The notes under the pieces: generated by a model
Told to the model about the DNA's origin: nothing
The model's database searches: none
The model's input: only the letters and a program-made list of their open reading frames with translations
Made by a program: the position numbers and the translations under genes
Part shown: positions 46,688 to 57,196 of the stretch, piece after piece
Layout: every line of letters begins with the position of its first letter
Position numbering within the stretch: position 1 is the stretch's first letter
Assembly (NCBI RefSeq): GCF_014352855.1
Contig: NZ_CP060697.1
Span: forward strand, 2,190,001 to 2,254,000
DNA: 64,000 nucleotides
Source of the DNA: Sphingomonas sabuli
GTDB lineage: Bacteria; Pseudomonadota; Alphaproteobacteria; Sphingomonadales; Sphingomonadaceae
Reading direction: 5' to 3'

Positions 46688-47152
46688 ATGGCCGACGTTG
46701 GGCTGCCCAACGGCGCCCAGCCCGACCCGGAGCATGACGGCTGGTACAGCTGGGGCGATTTTCCCCGCAGCTCCTTCGCGGCCGCCACCGGGCGGCTGCT
46801 GTTCAGGCCCGACGGACCCGGGCGCGGCATCTGCCGCATGTTCCCGACCGACGCGCATCAGAACATGGGCGGATCGTTGCACGGCGGCGCGGTGATGAGC
46901 TTCATCGACATGGCGATGTTCGCCGGTGGCCGCTGCGCTGGCATGGCCGAGGGCCATTACGTTACGCTCGACCTGACCACGCACTTCCTTGCGCGCGGCC
47001 AGCCCGGCGAACCGCTCGACTGCCACGTGGAACTGGTCCGCCAGACCCGATCGCACGCATTCATGCAGGGGATCGTCCGCCAGGCCGGTGAGTCCTGCTA
47101 CAGCTTCACCGGCACCTTGAAGCGCATCCGCGACCGCACCGCCACGGCATGA
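46688..47152 (+). CDS. PaaI-type hotdog thioesterase
   Basis: A 154-residue 4HBT-fold protein. HQNMGGSLHGGAVMSFIDMAMF is the hotdog helix with the HGG motif, followed by VTLDLTTHFLARGQPGE. It probably hydrolyses an acyl-CoA; substrate unknown. It is 16 bp after sdhB and overlaps zapE by ATGA. Confidence 0.85.
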   Translation: MADVGLPNGAQPDPEHDGWYSWGDFPRSSFAAATGRLLFRPDGPGRGICRMFPTDAHQNMGGSLHGGAVMSFIDMAMFAGGRCAGMAEGHYVTLDLTTHFLARGQPGEPLDCHVELVRQTRSHAFMQGIVRQAGESCYSFTGTLKRIRDRTATA

Positions 47153-48258
47153 CCGGTCCGGTCGGCCGAGCCTATGCGCAGCTTCTGGCGGGTGGCGAGT
47201 TACGCCCCGATGCGGCGCAGCAGCATGCGGTCGACGCGCTCGACCGTCTGGCGCAATCGCTGGGCCAGCGCCGCGGCCGGCTGTTCGGCCTGTTCGGCAA
47301 ACGCGGCGGCGGCTGTTCCGGTGTCTACCTGTGGGGCGGGGTTGGGCGCGGCAAGTCGATGCTGATGGACCTCGCCTTCGCCCAGATCGATTTCGAGCCC
47401 AAGCGCCGGGTCCATTTCCATGCCTTCATGCTGGGCGTCCATTCGCGGCTCGCGACGGCACGGCAGAAGGAGGAGGGCGACCCCGTCGAGGAGGTGGCGG
47501 AGCACATTGCGGCGCAGGCCAAGCTGCTGTGTTTCGACGAGATGCAGGTGACCAATCCCGCCGACGCGATGATCCTGTCGCGCCTGTTCGGCAAGCTGCT
47601 CGACCACGGGGTCAAGGTCATCGCGACGTCCAACCGGCCGCCGCAGGACCTGTACAAGGATGGCCTCAACCGCGAGCTGTTCCTGCCGTTCATCGCGACG
47701 CTGGAAAGCCGTTTCGACGTGGTCGAGGTCAACGGCCCGACCGATTACCGGCTCGACCGGCTGGCCGGGGTCGACACGTGGCATGTGCCGAACGGCCCGG
47801 CCGCGACCGAAGCGCTCAGCCGCGCCTTCTTCCAGCTGACCGATTACAAGGTCGAAGACCGCGCCAAGGTGCCGAGCGAAGAGCTCGACGTCGGCGGCGG
47901 CCGCACCCTGCATGTGCCCAAAAGCCTCAAGGGCGTCGCCGTGTTTTCCTTCAAGCGGCTTTGCGGCGAGGCGCGCGGCGCCGCCGACTATCTCGCTATC
48001 GCCCAGCGCTTTCACACCGTCATCATCGTCGGCATCCCTGTGATGACCCGCGAGATGCGCAACGAGGCCGCGCGCTTCGTCACCCTGATCGACGAGTTCT
48101 ACGAACATAAGGTGAAGCTGCTCGCCAGCGCCGATGCCGAACCCGAAGGCCTTTACCCGTCGGGCGACGGCAGCTTCGAATTCCAGCGCACGGTCAGCCG
48201 GCTCGAGGAGATGCGCAGCGCCGATTATCTTGCGGAAGGTCACGGACTGGCGACTTGA
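47149..48258 (+). CDS. zapE: Cell division ATPase ZapE (AFG1 family)
   Basis: A 369-residue P-loop ATPase. GVYLWGGVGRGKSMLMD is Walker A, LLCFDEMQV Walker B, ATSNRPPQDLYKDGLNRELFLPF the AFG1 signature. In other bacteria ZapE acts at the Z-ring late in constriction or under stress. The start overlaps the thioesterase gene. Confidence 0.92.
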   Translation: MTGPVGRAYAQLLAGGELRPDAAQQHAVDALDRLAQSLGQRRGRLFGLFGKRGGGCSGVYLWGGVGRGKSMLMDLAFAQIDFEPKRRVHFHAFMLGVHSRLATARQKEEGDPVEEVAEHIAAQAKLLCFDEMQVTNPADAMILSRLFGKLLDHGVKVIATSNRPPQDLYKDGLNRELFLPFIATLESRFDVVEVNGPTDYRLDRLAGVDTWHVPNGPAATEALSRAFFQLTDYKVEDRAKVPSEELDVGGGRTLHVPKSLKGVAVFSFKRLCGEARGAADYLAIAQRFHTVIIVGIPVMTREMRNEAARFVTLIDEFYEHKVKLLASADAEPEGLYPSGDGSFEFQRTVSRLEEMRSADYLAEGHGLAT

Positions 48259-48310
48259 CCGCGGCGGCCAGCGCCCTAGCCTTCGGCCACACGCTCGGGG
48301 AGACCAGATA

Positions 48311-49750
48311 ATGCGCACATTCGTTCTTGGCCTGATCGCGGGCGCGGCCCTGGTCGCTCCTGCCGCGGTCGCGGCGCAAAGTCCGGTCAACGGGCCGATC
48401 GTCTTGTCCAAGGATTGGCAGGACAAGTCGCGGGCGCTGTACAAGACGGCAATCGAAATCCCGACCGTCGCGGGCCGTGGCGCACCGCACAAGCAGATGG
48501 CCGACTGGCTGACCGGCGAATATCGCAAGAACGGCTGGGCCGCGAGCGACGTCCAGGTGCTGCCTTACGACGGCAGCGACGAGAAGAAGTACGCCGTCTA
48601 CGCGCGGTGGCCGGCCGCCCAACCGTCGGGCAAGAAGCCGATCCTGATCATCGCGCACATGGACGTGGTAGAAGCCAAGCGCGCCGACTGGGAGCTCGAC
48701 CCGTTCAAGTTCGTCGAAAAAGACGGCTATTTCTACGGGCGCGGGACCAGCGACGACAAGCAGGGCGTGATCGCCACCACCGCCGCCCTGTTCAAGCTGC
48801 GCGCCGACGGGTTCAAACCGGACCGCGACATCATCGTCTTTTACAGCGGCGACGAGGAAACCGACGGCAAGGGCGCGCTCATGGCGGCCAATGACTGGCG
48901 CAAGCTGACCGATGCCGAATTCGCGCTCAACGCCGATGCCGGCGGCGGTGCCTGGGATGCCAGCGGCCGGTCGCTTGGCTTCGGGCTCCAGACCGCCGAG
49001 AAAATCTACCAGGACTATCGGCTGACCGCGACCAACCGCGGCGGCCATTCCAGCCGGCCGCGACCGGACAATGCGATCTACGACCTGTCGCGCGCGCTGC
49101 TGAAGCTGGGCGAGCATCGCTTCGTACCCAAGCTCAACGAGACGACGCGCGCTTATTACACCGCGCGCGCAGTGCAGGAGGGGAATAGCCCGCTCGGCAA
49201 TGCGATGCGCGCGTGGCTGGCCAACCCTGACGACGCCAAGGCGGCCGACGCGATCGAAGCGAGCGAACTGGAGGTCGGCACCACGCGCACGCGCTGCGTC
49301 GCCACCATGCTCGACGGCGGACACGCGCCCAACGCTTTGCCGCAGAAGGCGGAGGCGAACGTCAATTGCCGTGCCTTGCCGGGCAGCACGGAGGCCGAAT
49401 TGACCCAGGAACTGCAGGCGATCGTCGGCCCGTCGATCAAGGTCGCCACCGTCGGTCCGTTCAAGCCGAGCCCGCCGTCGCCGCTGCGCGACGACGTGGT
49501 CGGCGCCTACACCAAGACGGTGCGGTCGATGTACGGCAACGACATCCAGATCGTCCCGCAAATGTCGACCGGGGCCACCGACGGTCTGTTTTTCCGGCAG
49601 GTCGGGATTCCGGTCTATGGCGTCGACATGACCTGGGGCATCAGTCCGGTTGACGAGCGCGCGCACGGACTCGACGAACGCATGCCGGTGCGCGCTTTCT
49701 ACAACGACGTGGCCGGGTGGGAGATGTTGATCCGCGATCTCGCGGGCTGA
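48311..49750 (+). CDS. Exported M20-family metallopeptidase
   Basis: A 479-residue protein with a signal peptide (about 1-23). Metal ligands of the M20 family are visible: ILIIAHMDVV, RGTSDDKQGV, the Glu pair in SGDEETDG, and a dimerisation-domain segment NRGGHSSRPRPDNAIYDL. A C-terminal ERAHGLDERM carries the last His. Likely a periplasmic di/carboxypeptidase; the substrate is not evident. Confidence 0.88.
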   Translation: MRTFVLGLIAGAALVAPAAVAAQSPVNGPIVLSKDWQDKSRALYKTAIEIPTVAGRGAPHKQMADWLTGEYRKNGWAASDVQVLPYDGSDEKKYAVYARWPAAQPSGKKPILIIAHMDVVEAKRADWELDPFKFVEKDGYFYGRGTSDDKQGVIATTAALFKLRADGFKPDRDIIVFYSGDEETDGKGALMAANDWRKLTDAEFALNADAGGGAWDASGRSLGFGLQTAEKIYQDYRLTATNRGGHSSRPRPDNAIYDLSRALLKLGEHRFVPKLNETTRAYYTARAVQEGNSPLGNAMRAWLANPDDAKAADAIEASELEVGTTRTRCVATMLDGGHAPNALPQKAEANVNCRALPGSTEAELTQELQAIVGPSIKVATVGPFKPSPPSPLRDDVVGAYTKTVRSMYGNDIQIVPQMSTGATDGLFFRQVGIPVYGVDMTWGISPVDERAHGLDERMPVRAFYNDVAGWEMLIRDLAG

Positions 49751-49794
49751 CCGGCATCTCCGGGCCACCGAAACGAAATAACGAAGGAATGACC

Positions 49795-51948
49795 ATGAAC
49801 CGAACCGTCCTCGCCCGGCTTGCCGCGACCACCGCGATCCTCGTGTCCGCGCCGCTCGCCGCGCAGGCCCCGATCGTTCAGCCGGGCGCGCCGGGTCAGC
49901 CGGCCCGCGTGCTCAACGCGACGGACGCGATCAAGCTGGCACGGACGGCGTATTCGCCCGGCGACGTTGCCTTCATGCAAAACATGATCGTTCACCACGG
50001 GCAGGCGGTGGAAATGGCGGCGCTGGTCAAGTCGCGCACCAACAACGAAAAGATCGTCAAGACCGCCGACCGCATCGACGCCAGCCAGAAGGACGAGATG
50101 AAGTTTATACGCGAGTGGCTTGCCTCGCGCAACGAGCAGCTGGCGATGGCCGGGATGGGCCACGCGTCGCACACCATGGAAGGCATGGCGACGCCGGAAC
50201 AGATGGCGGCGCTGGCGGCTGCGCGCGGCACGGCGTTCGACCGCTTGTTCCTCCAGCTGATGATTGCTCACCACAAGGGCGCGGTCGACATGGTCGACGA
50301 ACTGAAGGAGCAGCCGGGTACCGCCTACGACCCGGTGATGTTCGAATTCACCAACGACGTGGTGACGGAACAGCAGGCGGAGATCGACCGGATGAACGGC
50401 GTCCTCGCCGGCCTGTCGCAGGACCCGCGCGTTGCTCTCAAGGCCGGGCTGACCGACGCCGGCGAAGCCATCTTGAACCTGCGCAAGGTCGCCGTGCTGC
50501 CCAAGCCGGCGGGCTTCTTCGATCCCGCCAACCCGGCCCAGCTGCAACCGATCAAGCCGGCCAAGGAAGGCGAAGCGAAAAAGCCGGCCAAGGCCGGCGA
50601 GGAGGAAAAGCCGCAGTTCGGCGAGCGCGGATCGCTGCTCAGCTTCGCCAATACCGACATGGCCTTTTCCGGCGACCTTATGGTGGCCGGCAGCTATCAC
50701 GGCTTCAACGCCTATCGCCTTGGCGCAGACGGCGTCCCGGCGCTGATCAGCTCGACCGTCTGCCCCGGCGGACAAGGCGACGTTTCGATCGCCGGCAACC
50801 TGTTGATCATGAGCGTCCAGGACAGCCGCGCGCGCGTCGACTGCGGGCTTCAGGGCGTGACCGAGCGGAACAGCGCCGAGCGTTTCCGCGGGATCCGCAT
50901 TTTCGATATTTCCGACGTCACCCGGCCACGCCAGGTCGGGCAGGTGCAAACCTGCCGCGGCAGCCATACCCATTCGATCGTAAGCGCCGACGCCCGGCGG
51001 ATCATCGTCTACAATTCCGGCACATCCTACGTTCGCGACGCGAAGGAATTGCCGGGCTGCTATGACTCCGCGGGCAATGACACCGCCCTGTTCAGCATCG
51101 ACGTGATCGAAATCCCGGTCGCGACGCCGGCCCGCGCACGGATCGTCAACCGGCCGCGCGTCTTCGCCGCCGACGGGCGCATTGCCGGCCTGTGGAAGGG
51201 GGGCGACCATGGCGAGGGGACGCAGGAAACCAACGTCACCAACCAGTGCCACGACATCACCGCTTTTCCGGCCAAGAAGCTGGCCGCGGGCGCCTGCTCC
51301 GGCAACGGCATCGTCCTCGACATTTCCGATCCGCTCAATCCCAAGCGTATCGACGACGTCACCGACAACGGTTTTGCCTATTGGCATTCGGCGACCTTCA
51401 ACAACGACGGGTCGAAAGTGCTGTTCACCGACGAATGGGGCGGTGGCGGACGGCCGCGCTGCCAGGCGGGCGATCCAACGAACTGGGGTGCCAACGCCTT
51501 CTACGCCCTGGACAACGGCAAGCTGAAATTCCGCGGGCACTACAAGCTGCCGGCGCCGCAGACGGACAAGGAAAATTGCGTTGCCCACAACGGGTCGATC
51601 ATCCCGGTTCCGGGCCGCGATATCTTTGTCCAGGCATGGTACCAGGGCGGCATCAGCGTGATCGATTTCACCGACGCCACCAAGCCGGTCGAAATCGCCT
51701 ATTTCGACCGCGGCCCGGTCGACAAGGACCAGTTGATCACCGGCGGTTACTGGTCGGCATATTGGTACAAGGGCCGCATCTACGCGACCGAGATCACGCG
51801 CGGCATCGACGTCTTCGCGCTGGCGCCGAGCCAGTTCCTGTCAGCGCAGGAAATCGCGGCGGCCGAAGCGGCGGAATATCCCGACAATCGCTTCAATCCG
51901 CAGACGCAAACGCAGGCCTATTGGCCCAAGGGCGTCGCGGCGAAGTAA
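49795..51948 (+). CDS. Exported DUF305-LVIVD fusion protein
   Basis: A 717-residue exported protein (signal peptide about 1-23). The first part is DUF305, with its paired His motifs MIVHHGQAVEM and LMIAHHKGAVDM, often linked to metals. A Lys/Pro/Glu-rich linker (about 245-280) leads to a large beta-propeller of LVIVD-like repeats (e.g. FRGIRIFDISDVTRPRQVG and ISVIDFTDATKPVEIAYFD). ATG 49795 is preferred, with AAGGA 7 nt before it. It is convergent with the hydrolase gene. Function unknown. Confidence 0.8.
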   Translation: MNRTVLARLAATTAILVSAPLAAQAPIVQPGAPGQPARVLNATDAIKLARTAYSPGDVAFMQNMIVHHGQAVEMAALVKSRTNNEKIVKTADRIDASQKDEMKFIREWLASRNEQLAMAGMGHASHTMEGMATPEQMAALAAARGTAFDRLFLQLMIAHHKGAVDMVDELKEQPGTAYDPVMFEFTNDVVTEQQAEIDRMNGVLAGLSQDPRVALKAGLTDAGEAILNLRKVAVLPKPAGFFDPANPAQLQPIKPAKEGEAKKPAKAGEEEKPQFGERGSLLSFANTDMAFSGDLMVAGSYHGFNAYRLGADGVPALISSTVCPGGQGDVSIAGNLLIMSVQDSRARVDCGLQGVTERNSAERFRGIRIFDISDVTRPRQVGQVQTCRGSHTHSIVSADARRIIVYNSGTSYVRDAKELPGCYDSAGNDTALFSIDVIEIPVATPARARIVNRPRVFAADGRIAGLWKGGDHGEGTQETNVTNQCHDITAFPAKKLAAGACSGNGIVLDISDPLNPKRIDDVTDNGFAYWHSATFNNDGSKVLFTDEWGGGGRPRCQAGDPTNWGANAFYALDNGKLKFRGHYKLPAPQTDKENCVAHNGSIIPVPGRDIFVQAWYQGGISVIDFTDATKPVEIAYFDRGPVDKDQLITGGYWSAYWYKGRIYATEITRGIDVFALAPSQFLSAQEIAAAEAAEYPDNRFNPQTQTQAYWPKGVAAK

Positions 51949-51957
51949 CGCTGCGCG

Positions 51958-53460
51958 CTATTCGGTCGCGCTGTCGGGTAAGGCGAAGGGCGGGCTTTCC
52001 GCCTTCATCGTGGCGACTTCGGCAAGTCCGGCAACCGACCCGGTGGAGAACAGCTGTTCCTCCATCCGGTCGAAGGACGGATCATTCGGCACATGCGTGC
52101 CGAACGGCGCAATGATGTGCACCGAATTGGGGAATCGCTTGCGGGCGATCTCGCCCAGGCTGGGCGGGGTGACCGGGTCCAATTGTCCGGACACCAGCAC
52201 GACCGGGACCTGCGAAACGGGCGGGTCATAGAAGCCGGCCGGCGGGCGGCCCTTCGGCCAGACCGAGCAGGCCGCCAGCTGCCCCGTCGTCCGGGCGGTG
52301 CCGAGGAACGTGCCGCGGCTCATCCGCGCCGGTTCGTCGGGCGCGATCCGCCACGAATCCTCGCTGCAGGCGACGGAAAGCAGCAGGCCGACCCGCAGGG
52401 CTTTCGAGAAGCCGCGCGAGCTGTTCATTGCCGCCGTCGCGAAGGGCACGAAATCGCCGGACTTTGCCCGGTGAAGCAGCAACGGGATGCGGCGCTGCTG
52501 GTCGATGCCGTAGAGCATCACGCGGAGCGCGCCGGCGAAAGCGGCGTCGGTCAGTGTCACGGTAATCGGCGCCTTGGTCGCCGGATGGGGAATGACGACT
52601 TCAGCCGGCTTGGCCTTCAGCTGCGCCATCAGCGTCGGCACGATCGTTTCCAGATCGGGATAGGCCGCCTTGCACGCCGGCTGGGCGCGGCATTGTTCGA
52701 ACGCCAGGTCGAGCGCGCGTTGCGATGCGGGCGCATGGTCCAGCGGCGACCGGCTTTCGGGCGGCACCAGGCTGTACAGGGCCGCGGCGTGCACCGCGTC
52801 GGGGAACAGCCGGATATACTCGATCGCGGCGCGGGTGCCGTACGACCCGCCGACGATGTTGATCTGGCGGTAGCCGAGGGCCTTCCGCAACTCGTCCACG
52901 TCCTGCATCGAGATGGTCGTATTATATTGGGTAAGGTCGGCGATGCTCTGCAGCCGGTCGCGGCAGGCGGCATAGCCGACGCCGGCCGACAGGAACGGCC
53001 GCAGGTAGCTTTGCGGATCGGCGTCGGAGCCTTCCAGCCCGCAGTCCAGCCCGCTGTCCACCGCTGTGCCGCGCAGGTCGACGAAGACCAGGTCATGGTT
53101 CTGGCGGTGCCCCAATTCCCCGAAATATTGCGCCTGGTCGGTGCTGGCCTGGCCCGGTCCGCCGGAGAAAAAGAAGATGGGCGCCCTGGGCTCGGCGGAC
53201 TTGGCGGGAATGACGACGGTTTTGAGCGTCAGCATGCGGCCGCCGGCAACGCTGCGGTTTTCGGGCACGACGAAGGTGCCGCAACGCCCGGCGACAGCGG
53301 CCGCGGGACCGCCGGTCGCCTCGTTGATTTGCGCCACGTCGCAAGGTTCGAGCTTGAGCCGGGCGAGCAGGTCCGGGGACGCCGCGGACGCCGGGGCGGC
53401 AGCGGCAAGGGCGAATAACGCAAGACCGATCACGGCGAACCTCCAACACGAGCCGGCCAT
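51958..53460 (-). CDS. Exported alpha/beta hydrolase, TAP-like
   Basis: A 500-residue protein with a signal peptide (about 1-27). FFFSGGPGQAS is the oxyanion loop, VGGSYGTRAAIEY the nucleophile elbow, and VLVSGQLDPVTPP plus HIIAPFGTHVP supply the Asp and His. The C-terminal TAP-like domain suggests a tripeptidyl-aminopeptidase or proline-iminopeptidase type secreted peptidase. Single-gene unit. Confidence 0.85.
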   Translation of the reverse strand: MAGSCWRFAVIGLALFALAAAAPASAASPDLLARLKLEPCDVAQINEATGGPAAAVAGRCGTFVVPENRSVAGGRMLTLKTVVIPAKSAEPRAPIFFFSGGPGQASTDQAQYFGELGHRQNHDLVFVDLRGTAVDSGLDCGLEGSDADPQSYLRPFLSAGVGYAACRDRLQSIADLTQYNTTISMQDVDELRKALGYRQINIVGGSYGTRAAIEYIRLFPDAVHAAALYSLVPPESRSPLDHAPASQRALDLAFEQCRAQPACKAAYPDLETIVPTLMAQLKAKPAEVVIPHPATKAPITVTLTDAAFAGALRVMLYGIDQQRRIPLLLHRAKSGDFVPFATAAMNSSRGFSKALRVGLLLSVACSEDSWRIAPDEPARMSRGTFLGTARTTGQLAACSVWPKGRPPAGFYDPPVSQVPVVLVSGQLDPVTPPSLGEIARKRFPNSVHIIAPFGTHVPNDPSFDRMEEQLFSTGSVAGLAEVATMKAESPPFALPDSATE

Positions 53461-53515
53461 TGGCTAGCATTCGTCGGGCGGGTCTGGAAGCGCGGCTGCG
53501 ACCGATGGTGCAGCC

Positions 53516-53549
53516 AAGAAAAAGGGCCGGAGGATTGCTCCCCCGGCCC
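53516..53549 (-). terminator. Rho-independent terminator of groSL
   Basis: On the minus strand GGGCCGG pairs with CCGGCCC and is followed by five T, 27 bp after the groL stop. Confidence 0.85.
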
Positions 53550-53576
53550 TGATGGTTTCGGTCGGATTGGACGGAC

Positions 53577-55241
<1,665 letters not shown>

Positions 55242-55292
55242 TCAAAAGTCTCAAAAGTCGCACTGCCTACGCGTGCGCGAAGATCATTGGCG

Positions 55293-55580
55293 TCAGCCAA
55301 CGATCCCCAGAATGTCGCTTTCCTTCATGATGATCAGGTCTTCACCGTCGATCTTCACTTCGGTGCCCGACCATTTGCCGAACAGGATCTTGTCGCCGGC
55401 CTTGACGTCGAGCGGGGTCACCTTGCCCTCTTCGGACTTGGCACCGCCGCCAACGGCGACGACTTCGCCTTCCTGCGGCTTTTCCTTTGCCGAATCGGGA
55501 ATGATGATCCCGCCGGCGGTCTTTTCGTCAGCCTCGACCCGGCGGACGAGAACACGGTCGTGAAGCGGCCTGAAACCCAT
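55293..55580 (-). CDS. groS: Co-chaperonin GroES (10 kDa)
   Basis: A 95-residue lid protein. [23 protein letters not shown] starts it, including the mobile loop, and [21 protein letters not shown] ends it. ATG 55580 has AGGGG 7 nt upstream. First gene of groS-groL. Confidence 0.97.
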   Translation of the reverse strand: MGFRPLHDRVLVRRVEADEKTAGGIIIPDSAKEKPQEGEVVAVGGGAKSEEGKVTPLDVKAGDKILFGKWSGTEVKIDGEDLIIMKESDILGIVG

Positions 55581-55613
55581 AAAATAGCCCCTATGTCGTA
55601 GTTGAACCTAAAG

Positions 55614-55640
55614 CTGGCACTCCCATCGGGAGAGTGCCAG
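55614..55640 (-). promoter_or_regulatory. CIRCE operator upstream of groS
   Basis: CTGGCACTC-N9-GAGTGCCAG is a perfect 9-bp inverted repeat, one or two bases off the TTAGCACTC-N9-GAGTGCTAA consensus in its outer part. HrcA binds CIRCE and represses groSL in the absence of heat shock. Confidence 0.9.
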
Positions 55641-55700
55641 CGACAGGGCGCATATGGGTAGCATCCCGGGGCCCGTCAACAGGCCGCAACGCCATTTTGA

Positions 55701-57098
55701 TCAGGCGTTGGGCGGACGGGTCAGGCCGAGCTTTTCGCGCATCGACCAGCGCGCCGCCATCAGTACCGCGACGCTGGCAAGGCCGATGGCGAGGCCGATC
55801 CAGATGCCCAGCCCTTGCCAGTTCTGGCCGAACGCCAGCCAGCTGCCGATGCCAAGGCCGAGCGCCCAATAGCCGAACAGCGCGAACAGCAGCGGCCAGC
55901 GGGTATCGTGCAGCCCGCGCAGCATGCCCGCGCCGATGACCTGCGCGCCGTCGACGATCTGGAACACGGCGGCGACGCTGACGAAGGTGACCGCCAGGTC
56001 GCGGACCGTCGCGCTGCTGGCCGGGCCGAGGAACAGGCCGACCAGTTCGCCGGGAAAGATCCACATGCCGATGGCCATCGTCGCCATGAACAGGACGCCG
56101 ACAAGCCACGCGGTCCAGCCGGCGCGGGTGATGCCGTCGCGGTCGCCCGCGCCAAGCGCCCGCCCGACGCGGACCGTGGCGGCCTGGCTGAGCCCCATCG
56201 GGACCATGAAGGTCAGCGCCGCGATCTGCAGCGCGATGGCGTGCCCCGCGACCGCCGGCGCGCCGATCCAGCCCATGAAATAGGCGGCCAGCGCGAAGAC
56301 GCCCATTTCCAGCGCCATGGTGATGCCGATCGGCGCGCCCAGCCGGACCATCGCCAGCGTCCGTTCGCTATCCAGCCGCCACCAGCGGCCCCAGACGTGG
56401 AAGCGGCGGAACAGGCGTTGGCGCTGGACCACGGCGGCCAGCGCGGCGCAGGTGACCAGCCAGGTCAGCGTGCTGCCGATGCCGGCGCCAATCAGGCCCA
56501 GCGCGGGCAGGGCGAGATGGCCGAAGATCAGCGCCCAGCTGAGCAGGGCATTGAGCGCGATTCCGGCGAAGCTGAGCCACAGGACGATGCGCGGCTTTTC
56601 CAGCGCCGACACGAACAGGCGCAGCAGCTGGAACACCAGCCACGGCGCGGTGCACCACATGTAGGCGCGCAGGAACGTCTGCCCCGCGTCCGCCAGTTCC
56701 GGCGCCTGGCCGAGCGCACGCATGATCGGCGCCGAGTTCCACAGCAGCAGCCAGTAGGGCGGCATGGTCAGGATGAGCAGCCACAGCCCGGCGCGGAACG
56801 TGCGGCGGACGTCGCGCACGGCGTTGAAGCGGCGGCCCAGCGCGGTCGCCATCATCGGCGAGCAGGCCAACAAGAGCCCGAGCAGCAGCACGTTGATGGT
56901 GAAGGTGAGATTGAGCGCCAGCGTCGCCGCCGCCAGCTCCAGCTCGCCCAGCCGGCCGAGCAGGAGCACGTCGGTGGCCTGGATCACCTGCTGCGTGACG
57001 TTGGCGAGGATCAACGGCCACGCCAGCGCCAGCGTCGCGCGGAGCTCGTCGCTCCACGGGGCGGGCGCTCTTGGCGCAATGGGTGCGGCGGTGGCCAT
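55701..57098 (-). CDS. MATE-family multidrug efflux transporter
   Basis: A 465-residue protein with twelve hydrophobic helices. LAWPLILANVTQQVIQATDVLLLGRLG and the second-half GAPIGITMALEMGVFALA plus MVPMGLSQAATVRVGRALG match NorM-type MATE proteins that export cationic compounds with Na+ or H+. Substrate unknown. Divergent from sppA. Confidence 0.88.
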   Translation of the reverse strand: MATAAPIAPRAPAPWSDELRATLALAWPLILANVTQQVIQATDVLLLGRLGELELAAATLALNLTFTINVLLLGLLLACSPMMATALGRRFNAVRDVRRTFRAGLWLLILTMPPYWLLLWNSAPIMRALGQAPELADAGQTFLRAYMWCTAPWLVFQLLRLFVSALEKPRIVLWLSFAGIALNALLSWALIFGHLALPALGLIGAGIGSTLTWLVTCAALAAVVQRQRLFRRFHVWGRWWRLDSERTLAMVRLGAPIGITMALEMGVFALAAYFMGWIGAPAVAGHAIALQIAALTFMVPMGLSQAATVRVGRALGAGDRDGITRAGWTAWLVGVLFMATMAIGMWIFPGELVGLFLGPASSATVRDLAVTFVSVAAVFQIVDGAQVIGAGMLRGLHDTRWPLLFALFGYWALGLGIGSWLAFGQNWQGLGIWIGLAIGLASVAVLMAARWSMREKLGLTRPPNA

Positions 57099-57196
57099 CG
57101 CCGCTCGCGGTAGCGGCAGAGGTGGCTGTCGAAAAGATTTGGCCCAACGGCCCCGGGTCGGATAGCTGGAACGCGAACGAGAAAGGTTTTTTTGCG

